DNA of 64,000 nt. It comes from Mycobacterium sp. 1081908.1 (GTDB taxonomy: Bacteria; Actinomycetota; Actinomycetes; Mycobacteriales; Mycobacteriaceae). Of the stretch, positions 19,240 through 28,463 are shown in pieces (positions within the stretch are counted from its first letter, which is position 1; the number at the start of each line of letters is the position of its first letter). Location of the stretch: the NCBI RefSeq assembly GCF_001673535.1, contig NZ_LZLY01000085.1, forward strand, positions 1 to 64,000. The letters are read 5' to 3'. The notes under the pieces were generated by a model. It was not told the origin of the DNA. It saw only the letters and a list, made by a program, of their open reading frames with translations, and made no database searches. Position numbers and translations under genes: made by a program.

Positions 19240-20697
19240 TTGGCTACTAACCAGCGTCCGACAATCACCGAGCAGAGCAGGACCGGTTTCGTGAAGTTCC
19301 CTGATGTCGCCCCGACGACGCGGGTCATGACGGTGGCGATCATGGTCTCGATGGTCGTGTTCCTCGACGGCACCGTCGTGAACCTGGCATTGCCGGCCAC
19401 GCAGCGCGACATCGGCGGGGGCATGTGCACCCAACAGTGGGTCGTCGACGGCTACCTGCTCGCCGTGGCGGCCATGGTCCTGCCCGGCGGCGCCATCTCC
19501 GACCTGTTCGGCCGGATACCGGTGATGCGCTTCGGGCTGGCGGCCTTCGGGGTGGGCTCGGCGCTGGCGGCCACCGCGGGCACCCCATCGGTGCTGATCA
19601 CCGGGCGCCTCGTGCAGGGGCTGGGCGGCGCATTCCTGGTGCCCGGCTCGCTGGCCCTGATCAACTCGACGTTCGAGCCCGGTGGCCGGGCCGCCGCGAT
19701 CGGATCCTGGACGGCGTGGACCGGCACCGCGTTCGCGGTCGGACCGCTGCTGGGCGGGCTGGCCGTGGACTTTCTGGGCTGGCGCTGGATCTACGTCTTG
19801 TCGGCGGTCCCCATCGCCGTCGGTTTTGCGTTGACGTTCTGGCTGCGGGGGATTCCCGGCCCCTCCGGCCGCGTCCGGCTCGACATCGTCGGCGCCGCGC
19901 TGTCGGCGGTCGGGCTGGCCGCCACGGTCTACGCGCTGATCGAACAGGGCCGGCGGGGCTGGGCCGACTCGCTGGTCAGGGCGGCGTTGGCGGTGGGCAT
20001 CGCGGCGCTGTTCGCGTTCGTGGCATGGCAGCGCCGCGCGCCCCACCCGATGGTGCCACTGAGCCTGTTCGCCGCGCGCAACTTCGCCGGGGCCAACCTC
20101 GTCACCGCGTTCGTCTACGGCGGCATCACGATGGGCTCGTTGGCGATCGCGCTGTACCTGCAAGAGGTGGCGGGGTATTCGGCCACCGCCTCGGGCCTGA
20201 TCACGCTGCCCAGCCCGATCATGTCGCTGCTGTTCGCCCGCGGCGTCGGCGGCCTGGCCGCCTGGATCGGACCGCGCGTCTTCCTGATCGCGGGTCCCGC
20301 GCTGGCCGGGTTCGGGCTGCTGCTCATCCGCCCCACCGCGCACGGGCTGCACGCCGTCACCGACGTGTTGCCGGGCCGGATCGTGCTGGCCGTCGGCATG
20401 GTCCTTGCCGTCACCCCCCTGACGGTGGTCAATCTGGCGGCCGTCAAGTCCGCGCACAGCGGCATCGCCGCCGCGATCCAGAACGCGACCGGGCGCACCT
20501 CCGCGCTGATCGCGGTGGCCTGCGTGGGGGTGATCACCGCCAACCGGCTCACGGATGCCAGCTTTGCCCGGCTCATCGTGGTCAGCGCGGCGCTGTTCTT
20601 CGTCGGCGCCGCCGTCGGCGGCCTCGCCATAAAGAACGCGCCGGCGCCCGCCGAGCCCGTCGCCGAGATCCCGTTGGAGCTCAACCCGGCGCGCTGA
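19240..20697 (+). CDS. MFS exporter, DHA2 (EmrB/QacA) type
   Basis: A 485-residue membrane protein with about 14 hydrophobic spans. The first span MVSMVVFLDGTVVNLALPA carries the LDxTVVNVALP motif of drug:proton antiporters. GRIPVMRFG is the loop 2-3 motif A, and WTGTAFAVGPLLGGLAVD is motif C of exporters. It probably exports drugs or small metabolites using the proton gradient. The start shown is a TTG at 19240; a GTG at 19291 is another option, and neither has a clear ribosome-binding site. It lies 41 bases after the SRPBCC pair and may share their TetR control. Confidence 0.9.
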   Translation: MATNQRPTITEQSRTGFVKFPDVAPTTRVMTVAIMVSMVVFLDGTVVNLALPATQRDIGGGMCTQQWVVDGYLLAVAAMVLPGGAISDLFGRIPVMRFGLAAFGVGSALAATAGTPSVLITGRLVQGLGGAFLVPGSLALINSTFEPGGRAAAIGSWTAWTGTAFAVGPLLGGLAVDFLGWRWIYVLSAVPIAVGFALTFWLRGIPGPSGRVRLDIVGAALSAVGLAATVYALIEQGRRGWADSLVRAALAVGIAALFAFVAWQRRAPHPMVPLSLFAARNFAGANLVTAFVYGGITMGSLAIALYLQEVAGYSATASGLITLPSPIMSLLFARGVGGLAAWIGPRVFLIAGPALAGFGLLLIRPTAHGLHAVTDVLPGRIVLAVGMVLAVTPLTVVNLAAVKSAHSGIAAAIQNATGRTSALIAVACVGVITANRLTDASFARLIVVSAALFFVGAAVGGLAIKNAPAPAEPVAEIPLELNPAR

Positions 20698-20700
20698 CGC

Positions 20701-20706
20701 TACTGT
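20701..20706 (+). promoter_or_regulatory. -10 element TACTGT, leaderless arrangement
   Basis: TACTGT ends eight bases before the ATG at 20715 of the SDR gene. Confidence 0.35.
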
Positions 20707-20714
20707 CATCGAGC

Positions 20715-21647
20715 ATGACCGAACGTCGCACCGCCCTGCAGGTCGTCGAGGGAATCGACCTGTCCGGCAAGACATGTGTGATCACCGGTGCGTCGTCCGG
20801 GCTGGGCCGCGAGTCCGCACGCGCGCTCGCCTCCGCCGGCGCGCACGTCGTCCTGGCCGCCCGCAATCCCGACGCCCTGGCGCAGACGGCCCGGTGGGTG
20901 ACGGCCGAGGTGCCCGGCGCCCGGGCCTCGACGGTGGCGCTCGACCTCACGGCGCTGGCCGGCGTCCGCGCCGCGGCGGGCGCGATCCGCGACGTCGCGC
21001 CGGCGATAGACGTGTTGATGAACAACGCCGGTGTCATGTTCACGCCGTTCGGCCGGACCGCCGACGGCTTCGAAACGCAGATCGGCACAAACCATTTCGG
21101 GCACTTCGAACTCACCAGGCTGCTCGTCCCGCAGCTGGCGGCCGCCCGGCAGGCCCGCATCGTCACCCTGTCCTCCGGCGGCCACGTCATGGGCGACGTC
21201 GACTTCGACGACCCCAACTGGGAGAGCCGACGGTACGACAAGTTCGTCGCGTACGGCGCGTCCAAGACGGCGAACATCCTGCACGCGGTGGAAGCGGACC
21301 GGCGGCTGCGCGGCTCGGGCATCCGCGCCTTCGCCGTCCATCCGGGCACGGTGGCCACCTCCCTGGCGCGCTACATGTCCCGCACGGACTTCTCCGAGCT
21401 GCGCAAGATGGTGGCCGCCCGCGCCGCAGCCCGCGGCGAGCCGTCGGACGGCGGGCTGGATCGCGCCACGCCCGAGCAGGGCGCGGCCACCCAGGTGTGG
21501 GCCGCGGTCAGCCCGGAGCTGGCCGAGAAGGGCGCGCTGTACCTGGAAGACTGCCGGGTCAGCGACGCGGTCGCGCCCTACGCGAGCGACGAACAGCGCG
21601 CCGCGGACTGGTGGCTGCTGTCCGAAAAGTTGTGCGACAGGGCGTGA
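20715..21647 (+). CDS. Short-chain dehydrogenase/reductase
   Basis: A 310-residue SDR with TGASSGLG near residue 23 (NADP binding), MNNAGVMFTPFG near 97, LSSGGH near 152 and YGASK near 177 as catalytic Tyr and Lys. It is similar in layout to the SDR at 8636-9550 (TADGFETQIGTNHFGHF against TADGFEMQFGTNHLGHF), so the two are paralogues of the same branch. Substrate unknown. It ends just before an orphan repeat at 21653-21752 and is convergent with the enoyl-CoA hydratase. Confidence 0.88.
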   Translation: MTERRTALQVVEGIDLSGKTCVITGASSGLGRESARALASAGAHVVLAARNPDALAQTARWVTAEVPGARASTVALDLTALAGVRAAAGAIRDVAPAIDVLMNNAGVMFTPFGRTADGFETQIGTNHFGHFELTRLLVPQLAAARQARIVTLSSGGHVMGDVDFDDPNWESRRYDKFVAYGASKTANILHAVEADRRLRGSGIRAFAVHPGTVATSLARYMSRTDFSELRKMVAARAAARGEPSDGGLDRATPEQGAATQVWAAVSPELAEKGALYLEDCRVSDAVAPYASDEQRAADWWLLSEKLCDRA

Positions 21648-21652
21648 ATCAC

Positions 21653-21752
21653 GGCATTCGCGTGTGAATCCAGGCATTCGCGTGTGAACGTAGGGCGGGA
21701 TATTCGCCGAATTTTCGCCCTGGATGCACAAACAAGTACACCGATGCACACC
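21653..21752. repeat. Orphan copy of the DUF559-unit repeat
   Basis: GGCATTCGCGTGTGAA occurs twice with a 20-base period (21653 and 21673). It is followed by a core AGGGCGGGATATTCGCCGAA... that can fold on CGCCC at 21716-21720 and by GATGCACA units. Order and wording match the repeats at 60571-60870, but no DUF559 gene is nearby. It fills the gap between two convergent genes, where the hairpin could also end transcription. Confidence 0.55.
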
Positions 21753-21758
21753 CGACGC

Positions 21759-22577
21759 TCAGGGCTCCGGCAGGTCCGTCCAGTCGGCCGAGAGCCGTGA
21801 GCTGAACCGCGGCGCGCGGCGGTCCAGGAACGCGGTGACCCCCTCGCGGGCGTCCGCGGTGCCCATCACGCGGTGGTGCAGCTGAGTTTCCAGCGACGCC
21901 ACCTGTCGCGGGGTGTAGTTGTGGATGGCGCTGTCCCACAGCAGTCGCTTGCACAACGCCGCGGACATCGGCGCCACGTGGGCCGCGATGTCGCGGGCCA
22001 TCTCCACCGCGTGGTCGAGCACCCGCTCGGCCGGCAGCGCCCGGTTCGCGATGCCGAGCGCCACCGCCTCGGCACCCGTGAAGGTGCGGCCCGTGAGCAG
22101 CACCTCGGCGGCCACCCCCAGCGTGGCCAGATGCGCCAGCGTCCAGTGCGACATGCAGTCGGGTATCACTCCCCGGCGCACTTGCACCACACCATATTTG
22201 GCGTCCTCGGCGACCACGCGGATGTCGGCCTGCAGGGCGATCGTCAGGCCGATCCCGATCGCGTGACCGTTGAGCGCGGCGATCACCGGCTTGCGCAACT
22301 CGAAGGCGGCCGGGTCGATCGGCGACGCCGAGAACGCGCCGGCGTCCGCCGGGGCGTCGAACGGCGAGATGTTGCCCGAGAAATCCGCGCCGACGCAAAA
22401 GGCGCTGCCCGCACCGGTCACCACGATGGCGCGGACGTCGTCGTCGCCGTCGCAGTCGCGGTACGCCCCGCTCAGCAGCCCGCCCATTTCGGCGGTATAG
22501 GCGTTGAGATGGTCGGGGCGATTCAGCGTCAGCACGGCCACGCCCGCGTCGATGTCGATCGTCACGTCGGCGCTCAT
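21759..22577 (-). CDS. Enoyl-CoA hydratase/isomerase family protein
   Basis: A 272-residue crotonase-fold protein. TGAGSAFCVGADFS near residue 57 and GHAIGIGLTIALQADIRV near 104 form the oxyanion hole. The region VRRGVIPDCMSHWTLAHLATLGVAAEVLLTG follows. The usual first catalytic Glu is not obvious in this region, so hydratase activity is uncertain and it could be another crotonase-type enzyme. It is the last gene of the sodC-ligase-LON-hydratase run on the minus strand, 11 bases after the LON-domain gene. Confidence 0.85.
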   Translation of the reverse strand: MSADVTIDIDAGVAVLTLNRPDHLNAYTAEMGGLLSGAYRDCDGDDDVRAIVVTGAGSAFCVGADFSGNISPFDAPADAGAFSASPIDPAAFELRKPVIAALNGHAIGIGLTIALQADIRVVAEDAKYGVVQVRRGVIPDCMSHWTLAHLATLGVAAEVLLTGRTFTGAEAVALGIANRALPAERVLDHAVEMARDIAAHVAPMSAALCKRLLWDSAIHNYTPRQVASLETQLHHRVMGTADAREGVTAFLDRRAPRFSSRLSADWTDLPEP

Positions 22578-22588
22578 CGCATCGCCCC

Positions 22589-23239
22589 CTATTCGGACAG
22601 CTGGAATTCCACCATGTCGGCAAGCGCGTCCACGGCCTCGCTGAGCGCGGTGAAGCGGTCGGCGGCCGACGGCGCCGACAGCACGGAGTACCGGTCGGCG
22701 GCGCCGATCGGGATGCGAGATGCCAACGCGAACAGGCGTTGTCCGGCCTGGGTTTCAGAGCCCTCCCGGTAGCCCAGCAGCACCTCGCGCTCCGGCAGCC
22801 GGGCGTCGCGCGCCTGGGCGATCCGCTCGAACAGCGCGATCACCCGGTCCTCCAGATCGAGCAGCTGCGCGCCGGTGACCGGGTCGCCCGGTTCGTCGGG
22901 CCAGAGCGTCACGGTCGCGCGCGGATACGGGTCGTCGGGCAGCCACTCGCACACCCGGATCCGCTCGCCGGTGCGGCAGCGCAGCGCGTACCGGCCGGCG
23001 CCGAGGTCGGCGTGTTCCTCGATCCGCGACAGGACGCCGACGTCGCAGCGGGCGTCGCCGCCGCCGACCTCGCGGCCCTGCGCGATCAGCACGACGCCGA
23101 ACGGTTCCGCGCCGGCGAGGCAGCGCCGCACCAGCGCGGCGTAGCGCGGCTCGAAGATCCGCAACGGCAGCTCCTGCCCGGGCAACAGCGCCGATTCGAG
23201 CGGGAACATCGCCCGCTCAACGCGTTCGGGAGCCGTCAT
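22589..23239 (-). CDS. LON N-terminal (substrate-binding) domain protein (Rv0434-like)
   Basis: A 216-residue protein consisting only of the Lon substrate-binding (PUA-like) domain: MFPLESALLPGQELPLRIFEPRYAALVRRCL near the start and GVLSRIEEHADLGAGRYALRC in the middle. There is no ATPase or protease domain, so it is a stand-alone LON-domain protein of unknown role, as in Rv0434 (217 residues). Its ATG lies one base after the preceding ligase gene's stop. Confidence 0.85.
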   Translation of the reverse strand: MTAPERVERAMFPLESALLPGQELPLRIFEPRYAALVRRCLAGAEPFGVVLIAQGREVGGGDARCDVGVLSRIEEHADLGAGRYALRCRTGERIRVCEWLPDDPYPRATVTLWPDEPGDPVTGAQLLDLEDRVIALFERIAQARDARLPEREVLLGYREGSETQAGQRLFALASRIPIGAADRYSVLSAPSAADRFTALSEAVDALADMVEFQLSE

Positions 23240-23240
23240 G

Positions 23241-24371
23241 CTAGATATCCAGCTCGGCCACCAGCGCGTCGACGACCGCGCGCAGGTCGCCGTCGTGCTC
23301 CTCGGCCACCCGCCGCTGCCGCTGATACGACGCGCCGCCGCGGTAAATGTCGGAGACCGCGGCCAGTTCGTCGACGCAATGCAGCGACTTGGCGATCGGC
23401 TCCAGCCGGGTCAGCACGTCGTCGAGGTCCTCGGTGACCAGCCGCTCGTTGCTCTCGGCGTCCAGGATGATCACCGCGTCCAGGCCGTATCGCGCTGCGC
23501 GCCATTTGTTTTCCTGCACATGCCACGGCGGCATGATCGGCGGCGAGTCGCCGGCGTCCAGCCGGCGGTCCAGGTCCACGACCAGGCAATGCGTCAGGGC
23601 GACCAGCGCGCCCAGCTCGCGCAGGTTGGGCACGCCGTCGCAGACCCGCACCTCGAGCGTGCCGAGGTGCGGCGACGGCCTGATGTCCCAACGGATTTCG
23701 TCCATGTGGTCGATGATGCCGGTCTTCTTCTGGTCGTAGACGAAGCCTTCGAACTCCGCCCAGGTCTGAAAGTGAAACGGCAGCCCGGCGGTGGGCAGCT
23801 GCTGAAACATCATCGCGCGGTTGCTGGCGTACCCGGTGTCCTCACCGGCCCACCACGGCGACGACGCCGACAGCGCCAGCAGGTGCGGGTAGTAGTTGAG
23901 CAGCGACGTCATGATCGGCATCACCTTGTTGGCCGACGAGATCCCCACGTGCACATGCACTCCCCAGATCAGCATCTGCCGGCCCCACCACTGGGTGCGT
24001 TTGATCAGCTCGGCATAGCGCGGCGCGTCGGTGAGTTTCTGCGTGGACCACTTGGCGAAGGGGTGCGTGCCGGCGCAGAACAGCTCCATGCCGCGGTCCC
24101 GGACGATCCTGCGGGCGGGGCCCAGGGTGTCGCGCAGGTCCTCCATCGCCTGCGCGGCGCAGTCGCAGATGCCGCTGACCACCTCGACGGTGTTGCGCAG
24201 CAATTCCTTGTGCACGCGCGGGTTTTGGCCGATCTCGGCGATCACCGCGGGGGCCTCGTTGCTCAGGTCGCGGGTCTGGGCGTCGATGAGCGCGAACTCC
24301 CACTCCACGCCGATGGTCGGCCGCGGTGAGCGGGCGAAGTCGATGTGAGCGCGGGACCTGCTAGCCGGCAC
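23241..24371 (-). CDS. Glutamate-cysteine-ligase-like carboxylate-amine ligase (Rv0433-like)
   Basis: A 376-residue member of the YbdK/GCS2 family, the same length as Rv0433. [20 protein letters not shown] near residue 18 is the conserved start. [20 protein letters not shown] near 136 and [19 protein letters not shown] near 235 are the active-site segments. Family members make a peptide-like bond between a carboxylate and an amine using ATP; in mycobacteria the real substrate is uncertain. I chose the GTG at 24371, which overlaps the end of sodC by 11 bases and gives the expected length; a longer frame to 24407 runs inside sodC. Confidence 0.88.
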   Translation of the reverse strand: MPASRSRAHIDFARSPRPTIGVEWEFALIDAQTRDLSNEAPAVIAEIGQNPRVHKELLRNTVEVVSGICDCAAQAMEDLRDTLGPARRIVRDRGMELFCAGTHPFAKWSTQKLTDAPRYAELIKRTQWWGRQMLIWGVHVHVGISSANKVMPIMTSLLNYYPHLLALSASSPWWAGEDTGYASNRAMMFQQLPTAGLPFHFQTWAEFEGFVYDQKKTGIIDHMDEIRWDIRPSPHLGTLEVRVCDGVPNLRELGALVALTHCLVVDLDRRLDAGDSPPIMPPWHVQENKWRAARYGLDAVIILDAESNERLVTEDLDDVLTRLEPIAKSLHCVDELAAVSDIYRGGASYQRQRRVAEEHDGDLRAVVDALVAELDI

Positions 24372-25062
24372 CGATGACACCGCACGCCACCCGCTTGCCG
24401 GCGTCACCGGTCGTCATCGTCATCTGGTCGGGGCCCGGCGTTCCGTTGGTCTGGTTGTAGCGATCCGACGGGATGTTGGCGAAATTGTCGGCCCCGGCGT
24501 GGATCACGATCGCGGTCTTCTCGCCGGTGAGCAGGTCCTCCATGGCGAAGGCGTCCGTGGTCGTCACCAGCATCCCGACACCGTCCTTGCGAACCTGAAG
24601 CGAGGTGAGGTCGCCGCTGGCGGGCTCGGCGGAATGCCCGGGCGCCTGGAAGTGCCCGCCCGCGGACAGGAAGTCGCCGGGCGCGCCGCCGGTCGGGGCC
24701 GTCGAATTGGCCTCGCACTTGCCGACCTTGTGGATGTGCACGCCGTGGAAGCCGGGCGCGAGGTGGCCGGCGCCGCTCGTCGCGATCGTGATGGTGGCAT
24801 AGCCGTTGCTGAAATCGAACTTCGCGGTCGCGACCTCGACCCCGTCGGGCCCCTTCAGTTGGGTGGTGATGCTGCGCCCAGCGGGTTGCTGCTGCTGATC
24901 GCCCTCGGTGCCCGCGCTCGCCGTCGGCGCGCTCGACCCGGTCCACACCGCGGGCGTGGTGCCGGGGACGGTCGCGGCGTGTTGGGGCGATGCGCACCCC
25001 GCCACCAATGCGATCGCGGACACGGCGGCGGCGGCAGCAGCGGCATTGCGGTGCTTAGGCAT
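24361..25062 (-). CDS. sodC: Periplasmic Cu,Zn superoxide dismutase lipoprotein
   Basis: A 233-residue exported superoxide dismutase. The signal peptide ends in the lipobox LVAGC (Cys23). A low-complexity linker leads to the Cu,Zn SOD domain from about residue 65. Metal-binding HxH is in [11 protein letters not shown] near 110, with GGHFQAPGH near 140, a zinc-loop Asp region, and [12 protein letters not shown] near the end carrying the second disulphide Cys. It protects the envelope from superoxide. Equivalent of Rv0432. TAGGCT upstream suggests a leaderless transcript. Confidence 0.95.
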   Translation of the reverse strand: MPKHRNAAAAAAAVSAIALVAGCASPQHAATVPGTTPAVWTGSSAPTASAGTEGDQQQQPAGRSITTQLKGPDGVEVATAKFDFSNGYATITIATSGAGHLAPGFHGVHIHKVGKCEANSTAPTGGAPGDFLSAGGHFQAPGHSAEPASGDLTSLQVRKDGVGMLVTTTDAFAMEDLLTGEKTAIVIHAGADNFANIPSDRYNQTNGTPGPDQMTMTTGDAGKRVACGVIGAG

Positions 25063-25069
25063 AGCGAGA

Positions 25070-25075
25070 AGCCTA
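25070..25075 (-). promoter_or_regulatory. -10 element TAGGCT before sodC
   Basis: On the minus strand TAGGCT ends seven bases before the ATG at 25062, in the 46-base gap between virR and sodC. Confidence 0.35.
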
Positions 25076-25108
25076 TCCCGAGCATCCCCGAATTTGGAGT
25101 TGCGATGC

Positions 25109-25582
25109 TCAGCCCGTCACGAGGACGATGACGCCGGGCGGCTGGTCCTTGAGCGCCGGAATCCGCGGCTGGACGGGCGCTCCCAGCTTCTGGCCCACCG
25201 CGTCGGCGGTGGCGTGCTCACCCTCGGCATCGCTGTAGTACACCGTCGTGGCGGTGACGTCGGGGATCGTCAGGTTTCCGACGTCGGTCACCTTGAACCC
25301 AGCGGAAGTGAGCTGATCCTTGGTCTTTGCCGCGACACCCTCTTTGGACGAGATGTTGTAGACGTGCACCTCGGCCTGGTTCGCGGGGGCGCTGGTGGTC
25401 GCGCCCGTCGCGCTGGTGGTGTTGGTGACGCTGGAAGCCGCAGACGACGACTCGTCATCGGACTTCCCGGAGGAACTGAGCGCCTGCCACCCGAGCAGCA
25501 GGAAGATGACGCCCAGGAACAACAGCACCATCACCATGGCCCGCAGGGGAAGGCCCGTGGAGTCGGGCACACGCTCTTTCAT
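25109..25582 (-). CDS. virR: LytR_C-domain membrane protein VirR (Rv0431-like)
   Basis: A 157-residue protein with a short cytoplasmic start, one membrane span at residues 15-34 ([20 protein letters not shown]), a Ser/Thr-rich linker, and a LytR C-terminal domain from about residue 70 ([20 protein letters not shown]). The M. tuberculosis equivalent, Rv0431, is VirR, which affects vesicle release and cell-wall integrity. The domain should face the periplasm. It sits between the DUF3263 gene and sodC, as in H37Rv. Confidence 0.9.
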   Translation of the reverse strand: MKERVPDSTGLPLRAMVMVLLFLGVIFLLLGWQALSSSGKSDDESSSAASSVTNTTSATGATTSAPANQAEVHVYNISSKEGVAAKTKDQLTSAGFKVTDVGNLTIPDVTATTVYYSDAEGEHATADAVGQKLGAPVQPRIPALKDQPPGVIVLVTG

Positions 25583-25590
25583 CGAGCCCC

Positions 25591-25596
25591 ACTGTA
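25591..25596 (-). promoter_or_regulatory. -10 element TACAGT before virR
   Basis: On the minus strand TACAGT ends eight bases before the ATG at 25582, just after the stop of the DUF3263 gene whose terminal codons lie next to it. Confidence 0.35.
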
Positions 25597-25601
25597 GCGA
25601 G

Positions 25602-25910
25602 TCAGGTCACCTCGAAGCCGAGTCGGCGGGCGGCCCGTGCCTTTTGCCGGCTCGCGCGCAGCCGTCGCAGCCGCTTCACCAGCATCGGGTCGGCGGCCAG
25701 CGCCTCGGGTCGATCGACCAGCGCGTTGAGCACCTGGTAGTACCGCGTCGCCGACATCGAGAACAGCTCCTTGATGGCGTCCTCCTTGACCCCGGCGTAC
25801 TTCCACCACTGGCGCTCGAACGCCAGGATGTCGTGTTCGCGACGGGTGAGGCCATCGGCGATATCAGCGTCGTCCCCCGATCGATTTGCCCGCGCCATGG
25901 CGCTGTCCAT
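25602..25910 (-). CDS. DUF3263 protein (Rv0430-like)
   Basis: A 102-residue protein, the same length as Rv0430. The core DGLTRREHDILAFERQWWKYAGVKEDAIKELF followed by MSATRYYQVLNALVDRP looks like a helix-turn-helix DNA-binding fold, and LVKRLRRLRASRQKARAARR is a strongly basic tail. A DNA-binding regulator is likely but unproven. Two ATGs, at 25910 and 25898, are possible starts; the first gives the expected length. It is divergent from def across a 204-base gap. Confidence 0.8.
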   Translation of the reverse strand: MDSAMARANRSGDDADIADGLTRREHDILAFERQWWKYAGVKEDAIKELFSMSATRYYQVLNALVDRPEALAADPMLVKRLRRLRASRQKARAARRLGFEVT

Positions 25911-26100
25911 ATCCGCTTCCCCTGGACCCTTCCGGCGATTCTCAACGTGCTCGAATGACTGACTTACGTAGGCGTTTAAAGGGCATGTTTCGCGCGAATA
26001 TTGAACCACGCCGCGAACCCTCAAGCCGTAATCCAGACCCGCGAGTCGGCCGATTGGCTGCGATTGCCCGGCTCCCCCCGGCGCCCCCACGGACCCCGCT

Positions 26101-26106
26101 TAAGCT
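26101..26106 (+). promoter_or_regulatory. -10 element TAAGCT before def
   Basis: TAAGCT ends eight bases before the ATG at 26115. The rest of the gap 25911-26100 shows no other clear signal. Confidence 0.4.
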
Positions 26107-26114
26107 AGCCGATC

Positions 26115-26708
26115 ATGGCAGTCGTCCCCATACGCATCGTCGGAGATCCGGTCCTGCACGCCCCGACGACGCCGGTGGCCGTCGCCGCCGACGGTTCGCT
26201 GCCGGCCGATCTGCCCGAGCTGATCGCCACCATGTACGACACCATGGACGCCGCGCACGGCGTCGGGCTCGCCGCCAACCAGATCGGATACGGCCTGCGG
26301 CTCTTCGTCTACGACTGCTCCGAGGACCGCGGCCTGACCGACCGCCGCCGCGGCGTCGTCATCAACCCGGTGCTGGAAACCTCCGAGATTCCCGAAACCA
26401 TGCCCGACCCGGGCGACGACGACGAGGGCTGCCTGTCGGTTCCCGGCGAGTCCTTTCCCACCGGCCGGGCGAAGTGGGCGCGGGTGACCGGACTCGACGC
26501 CGACGGCAGCCCGATCACCATCGAGGGCACCGGCCTGTTCGCGCGGATGCTGCAGCACGAAACCGGTCACCTGGACGGCTTCCTGTATCTGGATCGCCTC
26601 ATCGGCCGGCACGCGCGCGCCGCGAAACGGGCCGTGAAGTCACACGGTTGGGGCGTTCCGGGATTGTCGTGGCTGCCGGGCGAGGGGCCGGACCCGTTCG
26701 GTCACTGA
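26115..26708 (+). CDS. def: Peptide deformylase
   Basis: A 197-residue deformylase that removes the formyl group from new protein chains, identical in length to Rv0429c. Motif 1 is [10 protein letters not shown] near residue 53. Motif 2 is EGCLS with metal-binding Cys106. Motif 3 is QHETGH with His148, Glu149 and His152. All catalytic residues are present. The stop codon overlaps the ATG of the GNAT gene (TGATG), so the two are coupled. Confidence 0.97.
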   Translation: MAVVPIRIVGDPVLHAPTTPVAVAADGSLPADLPELIATMYDTMDAAHGVGLAANQIGYGLRLFVYDCSEDRGLTDRRRGVVINPVLETSEIPETMPDPGDDDEGCLSVPGESFPTGRAKWARVTGLDADGSPITIEGTGLFARMLQHETGHLDGFLYLDRLIGRHARAAKRAVKSHGWGVPGLSWLPGEGPDPFGH

Positions 26709-27463
26709 TGGTCTCGTGGCCGGACCTGGGAACGCGGGTGACGGTTCGCTACCGGCTCCCCGCCGGGTCGGTGCCGCCGCTGACCGACGCGGTCGGCCAC
26801 CTGCTGGCGGTCGACCCGCTGGTGCGGGTGCGGACGAAAACCGGCGCGGTGGTGCAGTTCGCGCCCGCCGACGTCGTCGCGCTGCGGGCGCTGACCGACG
26901 CGCCGGTGCGCACCTCCGACATCCGGGCCATCGAGCGGGTGGCCGTCGCGGCCTGGCCCGGCGCCGAACAGGCCTGGCTCGACGGCTGGCTGCTGCGCAC
27001 CGGCCCCGGCGGCGGCCCCTTCGCCGATTCGGCCACGCCGCTTGACATTTCGGCTCGCTTGAGCGCGGTCCCCGCGATCGTCGACTGGTACCGGCAGCGC
27101 GACCTGACGCCCTGGCTGGTCATCCCCGACCGCCTGGTGAGGATCCCACCCGGCCTGCCGGGCGAACGCACCGAACGCATCCTGGTACGCGACCTCGCGG
27201 GCGTCACGCCGGGACCACGGCACGAGGGGGGCTGGCGCGCGGCGGTGACCGAAGCACCCGACGGCACCCGGTGGCTGTGCCTTTCGGCCGACGGCCCGGC
27301 GGGCGATTGCGAGACGCTGTTGGCCTGGGGCGCCGGCCGCGGGGCGACCCGCGGTTACCTGCAGGTCGGCGACGACGACGCCGACAACGTCGCCCACGCC
27401 GCGTCCCTCGGCTTCCGGCTGCACCACCGGCGCCGCTTCATCCGAGCGACCGATACCGTCTAG
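26708..27463 (+). CDS. GNAT-family protein (Rv0428c-like)
   Basis: A 251-residue protein. The first 75 residues form an SH3-like beta domain (DLGTRVTVRYRLPAGSVPP, VRVRTKTGAVVQFAPADVVALRAL). The rest resembles an acetyltransferase of the GNAT type, with IERVAVAAWPGAEQAWLDGWLLR and a C-terminal YLQVGDDDADNVAHAASLGFRLHHRRRFI, the usual end of a GNAT fold. The acetyl-CoA loop RxxGxG/A is not obvious. Rv0428c is annotated longer; the ATG at 26708, touching the def stop, is the natural start. xthA begins two bases later. Confidence 0.8.
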   Translation: MVSWPDLGTRVTVRYRLPAGSVPPLTDAVGHLLAVDPLVRVRTKTGAVVQFAPADVVALRALTDAPVRTSDIRAIERVAVAAWPGAEQAWLDGWLLRTGPGGGPFADSATPLDISARLSAVPAIVDWYRQRDLTPWLVIPDRLVRIPPGLPGERTERILVRDLAGVTPGPRHEGGWRAAVTEAPDGTRWLCLSADGPAGDCETLLAWGAGRGATRGYLQVGDDDADNVAHAASLGFRLHHRRRFIRATDTV

Positions 27464-27465
27464 CC

Positions 27466-28287
27466 ATGCCCGACGGCACGCTGCGGCTCGCCACCTGGAA
27501 CGTGAATTCGATTCGCACGCGCCTGGACCGGGTCCTCGACTGGCTGGCCCGCGCCGACGTCGACGTGCTCGCCATGCAGGAGACCAAGTGCGCCGACGGC
27601 CAGTTCCCCACCCTGCCGTTCTTCGAACTCGGGTACGAGGTGGCGCACGTCGGCTTCAACCAGTGGAACGGCGTGGCCATCGCCTCCCGCGTCGGCCTCG
27701 ACGACGTCGCGGTCGGCTTCGCGGGCCAGCCCACCTGGACGTCCAAGCCGGAGGTGGCCGCCACCGCGGAAGCCCGCGCGCTGGGCGCCACCTGCGGCGG
27801 GGTGCGGGTGTGGAGCCTGTACGTGCCCAACGGCCGCGCCGTCGGCGACCCGCATTACACCTACAAGCTGAATTGGCTTGCCGCGCTGCGGGATACGGCG
27901 GCCGGCTGGCTGCGCGACGATCCGGAGGCGCCGATCGCGATGGTCGGCGACTGGAACATCGCCCCGACGGACGACGACGTGTGGAGCACCGAATTCTATG
28001 CCGGCGCCACCCACGTCTCCGCGCCGGAGCGCCGCGCGTTCGACGCCATCCTCGACGCGCAATTCACCGACGTGGTAAGGCCATTCACCCCGGGCCCGGG
28101 CGTCTACACCTACTGGGACTACACCCAGCTGCGGTTCCCGAAGAATCGGGGCATGCGCATCGATTTCATCCTCGCATCGCCCGCGTTGGCCCGCCGCGTG
28201 ACGGCCGCGCAGATCGCCCGGGACGAACGCAAGGGCAAGGCCCCCAGCGATCACGCACCGGTGCTGGTCGATGTGAGCCACATTTAA
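27466..28287 (+). CDS. xthA: Exodeoxyribonuclease III / AP endonuclease
   Basis: A 273-residue ExoIII-family nuclease for base-excision repair that cuts at abasic sites. LATWNVNSIRTRL near residue 6, MQETKC with the metal-binding Glu near 36, GDWNIAPTDDDVW near 159, MRIDFILASPAL near 232, and SDHAPVLVDV with the catalytic His near the end are all present. Equivalent of Rv0427c. It is the third gene of the def-GNAT-xthA run, starting two bases after the GNAT stop. Confidence 0.95.
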   Translation: MPDGTLRLATWNVNSIRTRLDRVLDWLARADVDVLAMQETKCADGQFPTLPFFELGYEVAHVGFNQWNGVAIASRVGLDDVAVGFAGQPTWTSKPEVAATAEARALGATCGGVRVWSLYVPNGRAVGDPHYTYKLNWLAALRDTAAGWLRDDPEAPIAMVGDWNIAPTDDDVWSTEFYAGATHVSAPERRAFDAILDAQFTDVVRPFTPGPGVYTYWDYTQLRFPKNRGMRIDFILASPALARRVTAAQIARDERKGKAPSDHAPVLVDVSHI

Positions 28288-28332
28288 GGTCGATGTGAGC
28301 CCGGTTTACGAAGTTGCTCGTTGTACGCGCGT

Positions 28333-28362
28333 TTGTAAAGTGGCAGGCTTTCGCCTTATAGA
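28333..28362 (+). promoter_or_regulatory. Candidate promoter for the small membrane protein and ctpH
   Basis: TTGTAA at 28333-28338 and TATAGA at 28357-28362 are separated by 18 bases in an AT-rich patch unusual for this window. The start codon is about 100 bases downstream, leaving a leader with a good GGGAG ribosome-binding site at 28454-28458. Confidence 0.45.
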
Positions 28363-28463
28363 TAGAGAGAACAATTTCGTTGTTGCTGTTAACCTCGCGT
28401 TCAGCGGTTACACGGGTTGCCACGCGGTTCCCAGTGAGAGCGATGAGATACCAGGGAGTGATC

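Noticed and set aside
24372..24407. Longer N-terminus for the glutamate-cysteine-ligase-like protein
   Set aside because: The extra residues lie inside sodC, and the GTG at 24371 gives the 376 residues expected for the family.
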